In this document: piece by piece, positions 46,771-55,268 of the stretch | Layout: each line of letters begins with the position of its first letter | Position numbering within the stretch: the first letter of the stretch is position 1 | Source: Halomonas maura | GTDB lineage: Bacteria; Pseudomonadota; Gammaproteobacteria; Pseudomonadales; Halomonadaceae | DNA: 64,000 nt | Assembly: GCF_030409305.1 (NCBI RefSeq) | Contig: NZ_JAUFPQ010000026.1 | Coordinates: forward strand, 28,111 to 92,110 | Direction of reading: 5' to 3' | Made by a program: the position numbers and the translations under genes | Notes under the pieces: model-generated | What the model was told of the DNA's origin: nothing | Database searches by the model: none | What the model saw: only the letters and a program-made list of their open reading frames with translations

Positions 46771-47261
46771 TACACCTTTCCACTCACTCCCTCGTACCGC
46801 TGATGGGAGAACTTTGAAGTCCCTCTTTTCTTTCGACGAAAATTCACCCCCGTCCACCGATTGATGCTATGCACCGAGCCATCATGGCGGCGGCGCAAGC
46901 TAGTGGCAACCTCGTTGGGAAAATGATGATGCGTCATATCGTGGAGTACTTCTCTTATATTTCCGTAAGGCGTTACCCAATCGTTAAAAAACAATCGGTC
47001 ACCGCTAGCCCACTCTTCCTTGCCTAACGCACGCCCAGTGGCATGCACATCACGCTCAACTTGCTCCGAGAGCCAAGCCCAAGTCAACATAGCTGTTGGC
47101 CAACCCTCAGGAGTTACATAAAAACGCACCTGATTGCAGGAAAGTGGAGGTAAAATTTCCGTGCAGAAATAGTCGCCCAGTTCAAATTGCCGATGGCATT
47201 CAGACTGGGCCAGTAGTTCGAGCACATAACCGAGGCTTGTATAGTCGTCAACGCTTACCAT
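46770..47261 (-). CDS. HlyC-like toxin-activating lysine acyltransferase
   Basis: A 163-aa protein following the HlyC family pattern. SLGYVLELLAQSECHR carries H23, and DRLFFNDWVTPYG carries D94; in E. coli HlyC the catalytic pair is H23 and D92. The block LTWAWLSEQVERD matches the CSWANLS region, and WASGDRLFF matches WTSGDRKWF. HlyC transfers a fatty acyl group from acyl-ACP to internal lysines of an RTX protoxin. No RTX toxin gene is present here, so the substrate must be something else, possibly a product of this operon. AAGGAG precedes the start, which overlaps the metallopeptidase stop. Arg/Lys-rich tail residues after about 140 are unlike HlyC. Confidence 0.8.
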   Translation of the reverse strand: MVSVDDYTSLGYVLELLAQSECHRQFELGDYFCTEILPPLSCNQVRFYVTPEGWPTAMLTWAWLSEQVERDVHATGRALGKEEWASGDRLFFNDWVTPYGNIREVLHDMTHHHFPNEVATSLRRRHDGSVHSINRWTGVNFRRKKRGTSKFSHQRYEGVSGKV

Positions 47262-48412
47262 ATAAGCATCTCCTTGGAAGCGTTTCGCGTGTAACTAGCT
47301 TTAACACCTTTCGACGTGCTGATGTACTGCTTAAGCGCCCATCGCATATTAAAGCGTTGCCCCAATAGGGCAGTCTGGCGAGTAATCGTCACATTATTAT
47401 CTACATCTGAACGCATCCATGTTGCGTATCCCACTGGCTTCCGCTCATTGTCCAGTGCAATAAAGGCGGTGCAATTTTCTAGATGTTTTAGAAGCTCCAG
47501 ATAATAATCGCCAATATTCGCTCTAAATTCATTCTGGCCATAGCCAATATCAAGCAGCGCCATAACACCCAGGCTTCGATACGCATCGACTGCAGGCCAT
47601 GCAGCATCAGGCTGCAACAAGGGTGGAAAGGAATTCCTAATATCCACGGCACTTTTGGCCAAGGCATCTATAGGTAGATATACCATGGCATCTCGACCAC
47701 TTGAAAGAAAACTAAAAAGCCAATCCTTTTGCCCACTGCAATACATTTGCATGGCAGCCAAACGCGCGAGTGGGTAGTTTTGGTAATAGTGATAAGAAAT
47801 ATCCGGATGGTTCAGGGAATCCTCCAGCGCGTCGACACAACTCCCCAAATAAAAGTCGTTCTCGCCATACCATACATCCACTAATGCAGGATACAGATCA
47901 GGCAAATGCTCCTTAACGTGATCGAGGAGAAGCAACTCGCCTATAAACGCACAGGTTTCACGTCCAACCGGCGGCATCGTTTCGTGGTTCGATAGTAGTA
48001 TCTGTAATGCGTGAGTTGTTTCGTGTGCAAGGCACATCAGGTCTTCAACTCGACCGTTCCAATTCATTAAGATGGTCGGTGGATCACCTCGACCTTTATC
48101 AACGGTATGGGGAACAACGCCCCGGCTGCTAAGGCTTTGATGTTCAACATTTTTGGACAGGAGGTGTTCTATTTCGCTTTTGTTGGCGAACGCCACTACG
48201 AAAGCAGGAACAACAATATCCCTGTAACACTCACATTGAAATTTCAATGCACTCATCGAATGATCTTGATCAGCAACTGCCACTCTACTGTGAAAGAGAG
48301 AGTGCGAGGGGGGAGGGATTTCAAGATTGTCAGTAAAACAATCGCAGATCACGCCTTGTACTTGGGAGGCGCTCAATCCATGAAGCGCAAGCCACTCGAC
48401 ACTTGTGTGCAT
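47255..48412 (-). CDS. M3-like metallopeptidase fused to a degenerate HlyC-like domain
   Basis: The start at 48412 has AAAGGAG upstream; a longer ORF to 48487 lacks a site. The 385-aa protein has H130-ETT-H134 and, 18 residues later, E152-TCAFIG-E159, which matches the HExxH plus E(I)ASTFNE-type pattern of M3 oligoendopeptidases. Residues about 285-385 (YRSLGVMALLDIGYG, NIGDYYLELL, KPVGYATWMRS, LLGQRFNMRW) align with the HlyC-like protein encoded next, but the positions of its catalytic His and Asp appear as Glu and Arg. The C-terminal part is thus likely a substrate- or partner-binding pseudoenzyme. It is the first gene of the operon. Confidence 0.65.
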   Translation of the reverse strand: MHTSVEWLALHGLSASQVQGVICDCFTDNLEIPPPSHSLFHSRVAVADQDHSMSALKFQCECYRDIVVPAFVVAFANKSEIEHLLSKNVEHQSLSSRGVVPHTVDKGRGDPPTILMNWNGRVEDLMCLAHETTHALQILLSNHETMPPVGRETCAFIGELLLLDHVKEHLPDLYPALVDVWYGENDFYLGSCVDALEDSLNHPDISYHYYQNYPLARLAAMQMYCSGQKDWLFSFLSSGRDAMVYLPIDALAKSAVDIRNSFPPLLQPDAAWPAVDAYRSLGVMALLDIGYGQNEFRANIGDYYLELLKHLENCTAFIALDNERKPVGYATWMRSDVDNNVTITRQTALLGQRFNMRWALKQYISTSKGVKASYTRNASKEMLIW

Positions 48413-49062
48413 TCTCTCTCCTTTACTCGTCCTTGAATAAATGAGATACAAATTGACAAGCTGATGTTTTTGCTTTTGTTTATCCACCCAGCTAGGTAAA
48501 CAACAATTTCAAAAGCTAGCACTAATATAATAGATGCTCAAGAAGTCGATCCATAAAAATTTGCGGGTGGGCGGCTTGCTCCTCCTCCCGCACAGGAAGA
48601 ACGCGCGAGCAACCGCTCTACGACGGGCCTCGTGGGGCTTTACCAATGGGATCTGCTGTGGTCATTCCGCATGGCCGACAGATTTATTCCCTATATGGAC
48701 TGGATCTTCCATTTTCATGACATTGTGAAATCAATCATCGGCCGAGACGCGGCCACCTTCGTCGGCCGTGGGACTCCGCCGATCATCTTGCTGCGCGCAG
48801 GGTCAGCGACCTCGTGATGTCAGGCCAAGGCCGTCATGGAGTGCCCCCCTTCCGAGCCGCACAGACTATAGTGCAGCCATCATGACGACCGGATGACGGA
48901 CGACAACCCGACCAAGCGATGGAGCGCCAGGGCCCCAACGCTCCGCAGCCCAGTGATGGCGACACGCCGCTGGATATCACCGATACGCCAAGACATTGGT
49001 CGCATAGCCCTTGGTCGGATTGACCGCACAGACACCGAATCTCTATTTTTGTCGAAATCCGG
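48413..49062. other. 650-bp right border of the island, no clear gene
   Basis: Composition is AT-rich up to about 48560 (the promoter side of the metallopeptidase operon) and returns to GC-rich afterwards. Several short ORFs are open, but none has a ribosome site together with a recognisable protein. A GGCCGAGACGCGGCC-like inverted pattern at about 48742-48770 may be a remnant of an insertion end. No integrase or tRNA is seen. Confidence 0.5.
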
Positions 49063-49078
49063 ATGTAACCGGTTACAT
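49063..49078. promoter_or_regulatory. Perfect LacI-type operator before the sugar operon
   Basis: ATGTAACCGGTTACAT is a perfect 16-bp palindrome with the central CCGG of many LacI-family sites. It lies 32 bp before the first gene of the operon. The likely ligand is the LacI protein encoded at 41899. Confidence 0.75.
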
Positions 49079-49110
49079 TGCCTCATCACCCATCACTTCG
49101 AGAGCTATCG

Positions 49111-50271
49111 ATGTCCTCCACCCCAAGACTCCGCCTGGGCATGGTCGGCGGCGGCGAAGGCGCCTTCATCGGCCAGGTCCATCGCCTGGCCGCCAACCTC
49201 GACGGCCACTTCGAGCTGGTCTGTGGCGCCTTCAGCCGCGATGCCGACAACAACGCCCGCACCGGCACCGCCTGCGGCCTCCCCGAGGAGCGCCGGTATG
49301 CCGACTGGCAGCGCCTGCTGGACGGTGAACGCGCCCTGCCCGCCGACCAGCGCATGCAGCTGCTGGTGATCGTCACCCCCAACCACCTGCACGTGCCGAT
49401 CGCCGAGGCCGCGCTCGCCGCCGGCTTCCACGTCTTCTGCGAGAAGCCCGCCGCGCTGTCGCTGGACGAGGCCCGCGGGCTCGAAGCCGCCTGGCGCGAG
49501 CACCGCGGCCTGTATGGCCTGGCCCACACCTACCTGGGCTATCCGATGGTGTGGCAGGCCCGCGCCATGGTCGAAGCCGGCACGCTCGGCCGGCTGCGCA
49601 AGATCCACGTCGAGTATCCCCAGGGCTGGCTCGGCGAGACCCTCGAGGCCCAGGGCAACAAGCAGGCCGGCTGGCGCACCGATCCTGCCCTGGCCGGGCC
49701 CAGCGGCTGCATGGCCGATATCGGCACCCACGCCTTCGGCCTGGCCGAGTTCGTCTCCGGCCAGCGCGTCGAGACCCTGTGCGCCTCGCTCGGCAGCCAC
49801 GTCGACGGGCGTCGCCTGGACGACGACGGCGACGTGCTGCTGCGCACCGCCGAGGGCGCCAGCGGCACCCTGATCGCCAGCCAGGTCAGCACCGGCGAGG
49901 AGAACGCGCTGAAGCTGCGCCTCTACGGCGAGGACGGCGCCCTGGAATGGCGCCAGATGGAGCCCAACAGCCTGATCCACCGCTCGCGAAACGCCCCGAT
50001 GCGCGTGCTGCGCGCCGGCATCGACCAGCCCGAGCTGGTCGACGAGGCCATGACGCGGCTGCGCCTGCCCGGCGGCCACCCCGAGGGCTATCTCGAGGCC
50101 CTGGGCAATCTGTATCGCGACGTGGCTGCGGCGATCCGGCGCGGCGACCGCGGCGACATCGCCGGCGTGCCCGGCATGGCCTCGGGGCTGCGCGGCATGG
50201 CCTTCATCGAGGCGGTCACCCAGAGCCAGGCCGGCGGCAGCCGCTGGACCCCCCTACCCTCCACCGACTGA
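49111..50271 (+). CDS. Gfo/Idh/MocA family sugar dehydrogenase
   Basis: A 386-aa NAD(P)-dependent oxidoreductase. The N-terminal Rossmann fold has GMVGGGEGAFIGQVHR and VIVTPNHLHVPIAEAAL, followed by the conserved EKP (CEKPAALS). The second domain carries MADIGTHAFGLAEFVSG, where the conserved Asp and His serve catalysis. The start at 49111 follows GAGAG. Enzymes of this subgroup oxidise sugars, glycosides or cyclitols, often at carbon 3. It is first in a three-gene operon with an epimerase-like protein and an MFS carrier. Confidence 0.85.
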   Translation: MSSTPRLRLGMVGGGEGAFIGQVHRLAANLDGHFELVCGAFSRDADNNARTGTACGLPEERRYADWQRLLDGERALPADQRMQLLVIVTPNHLHVPIAEAALAAGFHVFCEKPAALSLDEARGLEAAWREHRGLYGLAHTYLGYPMVWQARAMVEAGTLGRLRKIHVEYPQGWLGETLEAQGNKQAGWRTDPALAGPSGCMADIGTHAFGLAEFVSGQRVETLCASLGSHVDGRRLDDDGDVLLRTAEGASGTLIASQVSTGEENALKLRLYGEDGALEWRQMEPNSLIHRSRNAPMRVLRAGIDQPELVDEAMTRLRLPGGHPEGYLEALGNLYRDVAAAIRRGDRGDIAGVPGMASGLRGMAFIEAVTQSQAGGSRWTPLPSTD

Positions 50272-50284
50272 ACGGGAGCCTGCC

Positions 50285-51355
50285 ATGAGCGACACCCCCT
50301 CCGGCATCCGCGGCCCGGCCATCTTCCTCGCCCAGTTCATCGGCGACGAGGCGCCCTTCGACGGCCTCGACGCCATCGCCCGCTGGGCCGCCGAGCAGGG
50401 CTACCGCGGCCTCCAGGTGCCGACCCACGATCCGCGCTTCATCGACCTCGAGCGCGCCGCCGAGAGCCAGGCCTATTGCGACGAGCTCAAGGCCCGCTGC
50501 GCCGCGGCCGGCGTCGAGATCAGCGAGCTCTCCACCCACCTGCAGGGCCAGCTGGTGGCGGTGCACCCGGCCTTCGACGAGCTGTTCGACGGCTTCGCCC
50601 CGGCCGGGCTGCACGGCGATCCCGAGGCCCGCACCGAGTGGGCCATCGCCCAGCTCAAGCTGGCGGCCAAGGCCAGCCGGCGGCTCGGCCTCAAGGCCCA
50701 CGCCACCTTCTCCGGCGCCCTGCTGTGGCCCTTCTTCTACCCCTGGCCGCAGCGCCCCGCCGGGCTGGTCGAGGAAGGCTTCGCCGAGCTAGGCCGGCGC
50801 TGGCGGCCGATCCTCGACGCCTTCGAGGAGGCCGGTGTCGACCTGTGCTACGAGATCCACCCTGGCGAGGACCTCCACGACGGCGCCTCCTTCGAGCGCT
50901 TCCTCGAGGTCGTGGATCATCATCCGCGGGCCAAGATCCTCTATGACCCGAGTCACCTGCTGCTGCAGCAGCTCGACTACCTGGGCTTCATCGACCGCTA
51001 CCACGCGCGCATCGGCATGTTCCACGTCAAGGACGCCGAGTTCACGCCCGACGCGCGCAGCGGCGTCTACGGCGGCTATCAGGGCTGGGTCGAGCGCCCC
51101 GGTTGCTTCCGCTCGCTGGGCGACGGCCAGGTCGACTTCAAGGGCATCTTCAGCCGCCTGACCCAGTACGGTTTCGACGGTTGGGCGGTGCTCGAATGGG
51201 AGTGCTGCCTGAAGGACGCCGCCCAGGGCGCCGCCGAGGGCGCGCCCTTCATCGCCGAGCACCTGATAACCCGCGCCGGCCGCGCCTTCGACGACTTCGC
51301 CGGCCAGGAAACCAGCCCGGCGCGCAATCGCCGCATCCTGGGCCTGGACCGCTAG
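50285..51355 (+). CDS. Sugar phosphate isomerase/epimerase-like TIM-barrel protein
   Basis: A 356-aa xylose-isomerase-like TIM barrel. Metal ligands are expected in CYEIHPGED (Glu, His), YDPSHLL (Asp, His), MFHVKDAEF (His, Asp) and LEWECC (Glu). GGGAG precedes the start. Proteins of this family next to a Gfo/Idh/MocA enzyme include YcjR-type 3-keto-sugar epimerases and inosose dehydratases. A role in turning over a keto-sugar made by the first enzyme is the likely reading. The substrate is not known. Confidence 0.82.
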   Translation: MSDTPSGIRGPAIFLAQFIGDEAPFDGLDAIARWAAEQGYRGLQVPTHDPRFIDLERAAESQAYCDELKARCAAAGVEISELSTHLQGQLVAVHPAFDELFDGFAPAGLHGDPEARTEWAIAQLKLAAKASRRLGLKAHATFSGALLWPFFYPWPQRPAGLVEEGFAELGRRWRPILDAFEEAGVDLCYEIHPGEDLHDGASFERFLEVVDHHPRAKILYDPSHLLLQQLDYLGFIDRYHARIGMFHVKDAEFTPDARSGVYGGYQGWVERPGCFRSLGDGQVDFKGIFSRLTQYGFDGWAVLEWECCLKDAAQGAAEGAPFIAEHLITRAGRAFDDFAGQETSPARNRRILGLDR

Positions 51356-51407
51356 AGACCTCTCCTGACAGGGCCACGACAACAAGCCTCACACGAAGGA
51401 AATCGCC

Positions 51408-52649
51408 ATGTCTCTGCTACGCACGCGCTTGAGCCTGATGATGTTCCTGCAGTTCTTCATCTGGGGCGGCTGGTTCGTCACCCTGGGCACCTTCCTGGCC
51501 AGCAACCTGGAGGCCAGCGGCGGCCAGATCGGGATGGCCTTCGCCACCCAGTCCTGGGGCGCCATCATCGCACCCTTCATCATCGGCCTGATCGCCGACC
51601 GCTACTTCCACGCCGAGCGCCTGCTCGGGGTGCTGCACCTGCTCGGCGCGGCGCTGATGGCCGGGCTCTACCTGGCCGAGGACTTCGCGGCCTTCTACCC
51701 GCTGGTGCTGGCGTACATGATCCTCTACATGCCGACGCTGGCGCTGGTGAACTCGGTCTCGTTCCACCAGTTGCGCGACCCGACCACGGAGTTCGCGCCC
51801 ATCCGCGTCTGGGGCACCCTCGGCTGGATCGTCGCCGGGCTCGGCATCAGCTACGTGTTCGCCTGGGACTCGGCCGCCGGCATCGACGCGGGCCTTTTGC
51901 GCAACACCTTCCTGATGGGCGCGATCGCCTCATTGGCACTCGGCGCGTACAGCTTCACCCTGCCCGCCACGCCACCCAGGGCCAGCGGCAAGACCGGCCT
52001 GCGCGATGTGCTCGGCCTGGACGCCCTGGCGCTGCTCAAGGACCGCAACTACGCGATCTTCTTCGTCGCCTCGGTGCTGACCTGCATTCCGTTGGCCTTC
52101 TACTACCAGAACGCCAACCCCTTCCTGGCCGAGGTCGGCGTGGCCAACCCCACCGGCAAGATGACCCTGGGGCAGGCCTCCGAGGTGCTGTTCATGCTGC
52201 TGCTGCCGCTGTTCATCGGCCGCTTCGGCATCAAGAAGACGCTGCTGATCGGCATGCTGGCCTGGGCGCTGCGCTACGCGATGTTCGCCTTCGGCGACGC
52301 CGAGGGACAGCTCTACCTGCTGCTGCTGGGCATCGCGCTGCACGGCATCTGCTATGACTTCTTCTTCGTCACCGGGCAGATCTACACCGACGCCAAGGCC
52401 GGCGCGCGGTTCAAGAGCGCCGCTCAGGGCATGATCACCCTGGCCACCTACGGCGTCGGCATGCTGATCGGCTTCTGGATCGCGGGCCGGGTTACCGACC
52501 ACTATTCGCTGGCCGGCGGCGGCCACGACTGGCAGGGCATCTGGCTGTTGCCGGCGGTGTTCGCCCTCGCGGTGCTGGCGTTGTTCCTGATCGCCTTCCG
52601 CGAGCGCCGCTCGCACGCCACCGACGCGGAGAGGGCCTCCCGGGCCTGA
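51408..52649 (+). CDS. MFS transporter, nucleoside/H+ symporter (NHS) type
   Basis: A 413-aa protein with 12 predicted helices. MFLQFFIWGGWFVTLGTFL at the N-terminus, FAPIRVWGTLGWIVAG and LHGICYDFFFVTGQIYTD are landmarks of the NupG/XapB-like family. Members in sugar operons often carry glycosides or cyclitols rather than nucleosides. It is third in the operon, 52 bp after the epimerase gene, and presumably brings in the substrate. Confidence 0.85.
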   Translation: MSLLRTRLSLMMFLQFFIWGGWFVTLGTFLASNLEASGGQIGMAFATQSWGAIIAPFIIGLIADRYFHAERLLGVLHLLGAALMAGLYLAEDFAAFYPLVLAYMILYMPTLALVNSVSFHQLRDPTTEFAPIRVWGTLGWIVAGLGISYVFAWDSAAGIDAGLLRNTFLMGAIASLALGAYSFTLPATPPRASGKTGLRDVLGLDALALLKDRNYAIFFVASVLTCIPLAFYYQNANPFLAEVGVANPTGKMTLGQASEVLFMLLLPLFIGRFGIKKTLLIGMLAWALRYAMFAFGDAEGQLYLLLLGIALHGICYDFFFVTGQIYTDAKAGARFKSAAQGMITLATYGVGMLIGFWIAGRVTDHYSLAGGGHDWQGIWLLPAVFALAVLALFLIAFRERRSHATDAERASRA

Positions 52650-52861
52650 GTCTCCTCCTCCCTTCCATCACGACCGGCACCCGCCCGCGGGCGTCGGTCG
52701 TTTCGCGCCTGGCGCGCCATGCGAGGGCCAGCCTGCCGAGCCCACCTTGACGAGGCCTTTGCAACCGTCGGGACCCTGTCGGGGTGCCTCAGCTTGCCAC
52801 TCGGCGGCAGCCGCCGCCAAACTGGAGGGAGAGACGCTACCCCTGCAGCGCGGAGGCTATC

Positions 52862-53392
52862 ATGACGACCCCTATCATCGAGTGCCGCCAGGGCGATATC
52901 GCCCGCCAGGACGACATGGTCGCCGTGGTCAACGCGGCCAACGCCCAGCTGCGCCCCGGCGGCGGCGTGGCCGGTGCCCTGCACCGGGCCGCCGGTCCCG
53001 AGCTGGCCGAGGCGGGCCGCCCCCTGGCCCCCCTCCAGCCGGGGCAGGCCGTGGTCACCGAGGCCTTCGGCCTGCCCAACCGCCATGTGATCCACTGCCT
53101 GGGCCCGGTCTACGGCGTCGACGAGCCATCGGACGCGCTGCTTGCCGCCTGTTATCGCCACGCCCTGCAGCTGGCCGAACGGCACGGCATCGAGAGCCTC
53201 GCCTTTCCGGCGCTGTCCACCGGCGCCTTCGGCTACCCGGCCGCCGAGGCCGCCCGCATCGCGCTCGCCACGGTGATGGAGACCCTCCCCGACTGTCCGT
53301 CGGTGCGCCGGGTGCGCTTCGTGCTGTTCGATGCCGAGAGCGCCGAGCTGCATCGCCGTACCCTGGCCAGCCTCGAGGATGGCGCCGGCTAG
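52862..53392 (+). CDS. Macrodomain protein (O-acetyl-ADP-ribose deacetylase-like)
   Basis: A 176-aa single macrodomain. IIECRQGDIARQ, VVNAANAQLRPGGGVAGALH and FPALSTGAFGYP are the ADP-ribose-binding loops of the YmdB/MacroD class, with the catalytic Asn-Ala-Ala-Asn and GGGVAGA. The start at 52862 follows GGAGG; the upstream in-frame extension has no site. It removes ADP-ribose-linked groups from small molecules or proteins. It stands alone, convergent with the TRAP operon. Confidence 0.88.
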   Translation: MTTPIIECRQGDIARQDDMVAVVNAANAQLRPGGGVAGALHRAAGPELAEAGRPLAPLQPGQAVVTEAFGLPNRHVIHCLGPVYGVDEPSDALLAACYRHALQLAERHGIESLAFPALSTGAFGYPAAEAARIALATVMETLPDCPSVRRVRFVLFDAESAELHRRTLASLEDGAG

Positions 53393-53434
53393 CGGCGAGC
53401 CGCCTGACCGGAGGGGCCCCGCCCTCCCGCGGGC

Positions 53435-54730
53435 CTAGACGTTATAGCCGAGCACCCCGGGCAACCACAGGGCGATGGCCGGGAAGGCCACCACCAGGGC
53501 CAGGGCGGCGGCCATGGCGACCACGAACACCAGCGCCCAGCCCAGGGTCTGCTCCAGGCGCACCCGGGCCACCTCGGTGGTGACCATCAGGTTGACCGCC
53601 ACCGGCGGCGTGAACTGGCCGATGGCGATGTTCATCGCCATCAGGATGCCGAACCAGACGGGATTCCAGCCGAAGTGCTGCATCACCGGCACCAGGATCG
53701 GCATCATGATCAGGTAGATGGAGATGGCATCGAGCAGCATGCCGGCCACCAGCACCGCCAGCATGATCAGCAGCAGCAACAGGGTGCCGTCGTCGGACAG
53801 CCCGATCACCCCCTCGGCCAGGTGGCGGAAGGTGCCCAGCAGGGTGCCGGCCCAGGCGAAGATGCCGGCCAGCGAGATGATCAGCATCACCACGCCGGAA
53901 ATCACCGCCGCCTCGCCGAACAGCTGCCAGAGGTCGCGCCAGCCGAGCTCGCGGGTCAGCCACAGGCCCACGATCACGCCATAGGTCACCGCCACCACCG
54001 CCGCCTCGGTGGGCGTGAAGAGCCCGCTGCGCAGCCCCCCCAGGATCAGCACCGGGGCGAACAGCGCCGGGATGGCCTGGCGAAAGCTCGCCCCGAGCGG
54101 CGGTCGGGCGAGCTCCTCCGGCGCCTCCCAGCGGTAGTGTCGTGACAGCCCCCAGGCCGGCACCAGCAGCGCCGCCCCGGCCAGCATCCCCGGGAACAGG
54201 CCGGCGGCGAACAGCGCGCGCAGGTCCACCCCCGGCACCACGATGGAATACAGGATCAGCGCCACCGACGGCGGGATCAGGATCGCCGTGGAGGCGGAGG
54301 CCGCGATCAGCGTCGCCGAGAAGGGCCGCGGGTAGCCGGCGCGGGTCATGCTGGGCAGCATCACCATGGCCACGGCCGCCGCATCGGCGGGGCCGGAGCC
54401 GCTCATGCCGCCCATGATCATGCACACCAGCACCGCCACCAGCGCCAGGCCGCCGTGGCGCGGACCGATCAGCGCCTGGGCGAAGCGCACCAGGCGCGCC
54501 GCCACCCCCGCGCGCTCGAAGATCAGCCCGGTGAGGATGAACAGCGGAATGGCGATCAGCGGGTACTTGGCAACGCTGTTGTAGGTGTTGGTGCCCAGCG
54601 TCGCCAGCATCGCGGGCGACAGCCCGGCGACGATGCCCGCGGCCCCGGCCAGCCCCAGCGAGAAGGCCACCGGCACCCCGGCGATCAACAGGCCGGCGAA
54701 GGCCAGCAGCATCCACAGGTCAGGACTCAT
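53435..54730 (-). CDS. dctM: TRAP transporter large permease DctM
   Basis: A 431-aa membrane protein with about 12 helices. GGMSGSGPADAAAVAMVMLP and STAILIPPSVALILY-type blocks (here ASTAILIPPSVALIL) are the DctM signatures. It starts at an ATG that overlaps the dctQ stop by 11 bases, behind GGAGGG. It forms the Na+-dependent channel with DctQ. The substrate of this system is not deducible. Confidence 0.92.
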   Translation of the reverse strand: MSPDLWMLLAFAGLLIAGVPVAFSLGLAGAAGIVAGLSPAMLATLGTNTYNSVAKYPLIAIPLFILTGLIFERAGVAARLVRFAQALIGPRHGGLALVAVLVCMIMGGMSGSGPADAAAVAMVMLPSMTRAGYPRPFSATLIAASASTAILIPPSVALILYSIVVPGVDLRALFAAGLFPGMLAGAALLVPAWGLSRHYRWEAPEELARPPLGASFRQAIPALFAPVLILGGLRSGLFTPTEAAVVAVTYGVIVGLWLTRELGWRDLWQLFGEAAVISGVVMLIISLAGIFAWAGTLLGTFRHLAEGVIGLSDDGTLLLLLIMLAVLVAGMLLDAISIYLIMMPILVPVMQHFGWNPVWFGILMAMNIAIGQFTPPVAVNLMVTTEVARVRLEQTLGWALVFVVAMAAALALVVAFPAIALWLPGVLGYNV

Positions 54731-55196
54731 CGTCGAGCCCTCCGCGCAGCCGGTCGAGGGTCTGCTGGCACTGGCGCCACAGCATCAGCCCGGCCAGCAG
54801 CGGCAGCCACACCAGATACCACCACTGGGGCAGCCCCAGGCCCGGCGACAGCGTCTCCCACTGGTACTCCTGCCAGGCGAGCTTGGCGCCGAACCAGGTC
54901 ATCAGCCCCAGTACGACCAGGCCACACAGGCCCTGGAAGAGAATCAGCGCGCGCCGCGGCCCCGGCGGCAGGGCCCGCTCCAGCAGTCCGATGCGGATAT
55001 GGCGATTTCGCCGCAGCGCCACCGAGGCCCCGGCGAAGGTCAGCAGCACCAGCAGGAACACCGAGAACTCCTCGGTGAAGGCGAAGGAGGCGTCGGTGAT
55101 ATAGCGCACCACCACGTTGGCCAGGCTGATCAGGCCGATGACCAGGATCGCCAGGGTCGCGAGCACGCGCTCGCCTCTTGCATCGGGACGTTTCAT
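54720..55196 (-). CDS. dctQ: TRAP transporter small permease DctQ
   Basis: A 158-aa protein with four predicted helices. VVVRYITDASFAFTEEFSVF and GASVALRRNRHIRIGLLE are typical DctQ blocks. The ribosome site is poor, so translation may depend on the upstream dctP message. It overlaps dctM. Confidence 0.9.
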   Translation of the reverse strand: MKRPDARGERVLATLAILVIGLISLANVVVRYITDASFAFTEEFSVFLLVLLTFAGASVALRRNRHIRIGLLERALPPGPRRALILFQGLCGLVVLGLMTWFGAKLAWQEYQWETLSPGLGLPQWWYLVWLPLLAGLMLWRQCQQTLDRLRGGLDDES

Positions 55197-55231
55197 GACG
55201 AGGGATCTTGAGCGGTAGGGGAAAGACGACG

Positions 55232-55252
55232 GCGCCCGGCCGGGCCGGGCGC
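55232..55252 (-). promoter_or_regulatory. Hairpin between dctP and dctQ
   Basis: GCGCCCGGCC and GGCCGGGCGC are almost adjacent, so a stem of about eight pairs with a small loop can form just after the dctP stop. It is similar in position to the hairpin in the TAXI operon and probably favours the binding-protein message. Confidence 0.5.
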
Positions 55253-55268
55253 GCGTGGGCAGGGGGCC

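Noticed and set aside
46666..46857. 63-aa version of the acidic ORF starting at GTG 46857
   Set aside because: It would overlap the acyltransferase by 88 bases and has no ribosome site. The GTG at 46770, coupled to the acyltransferase stop, is a better start.
48534..48817. Short plus-strand ORFs at the right border of the island
   Set aside because: No ribosome site, no recognisable protein and odd composition; they are probably open by chance.
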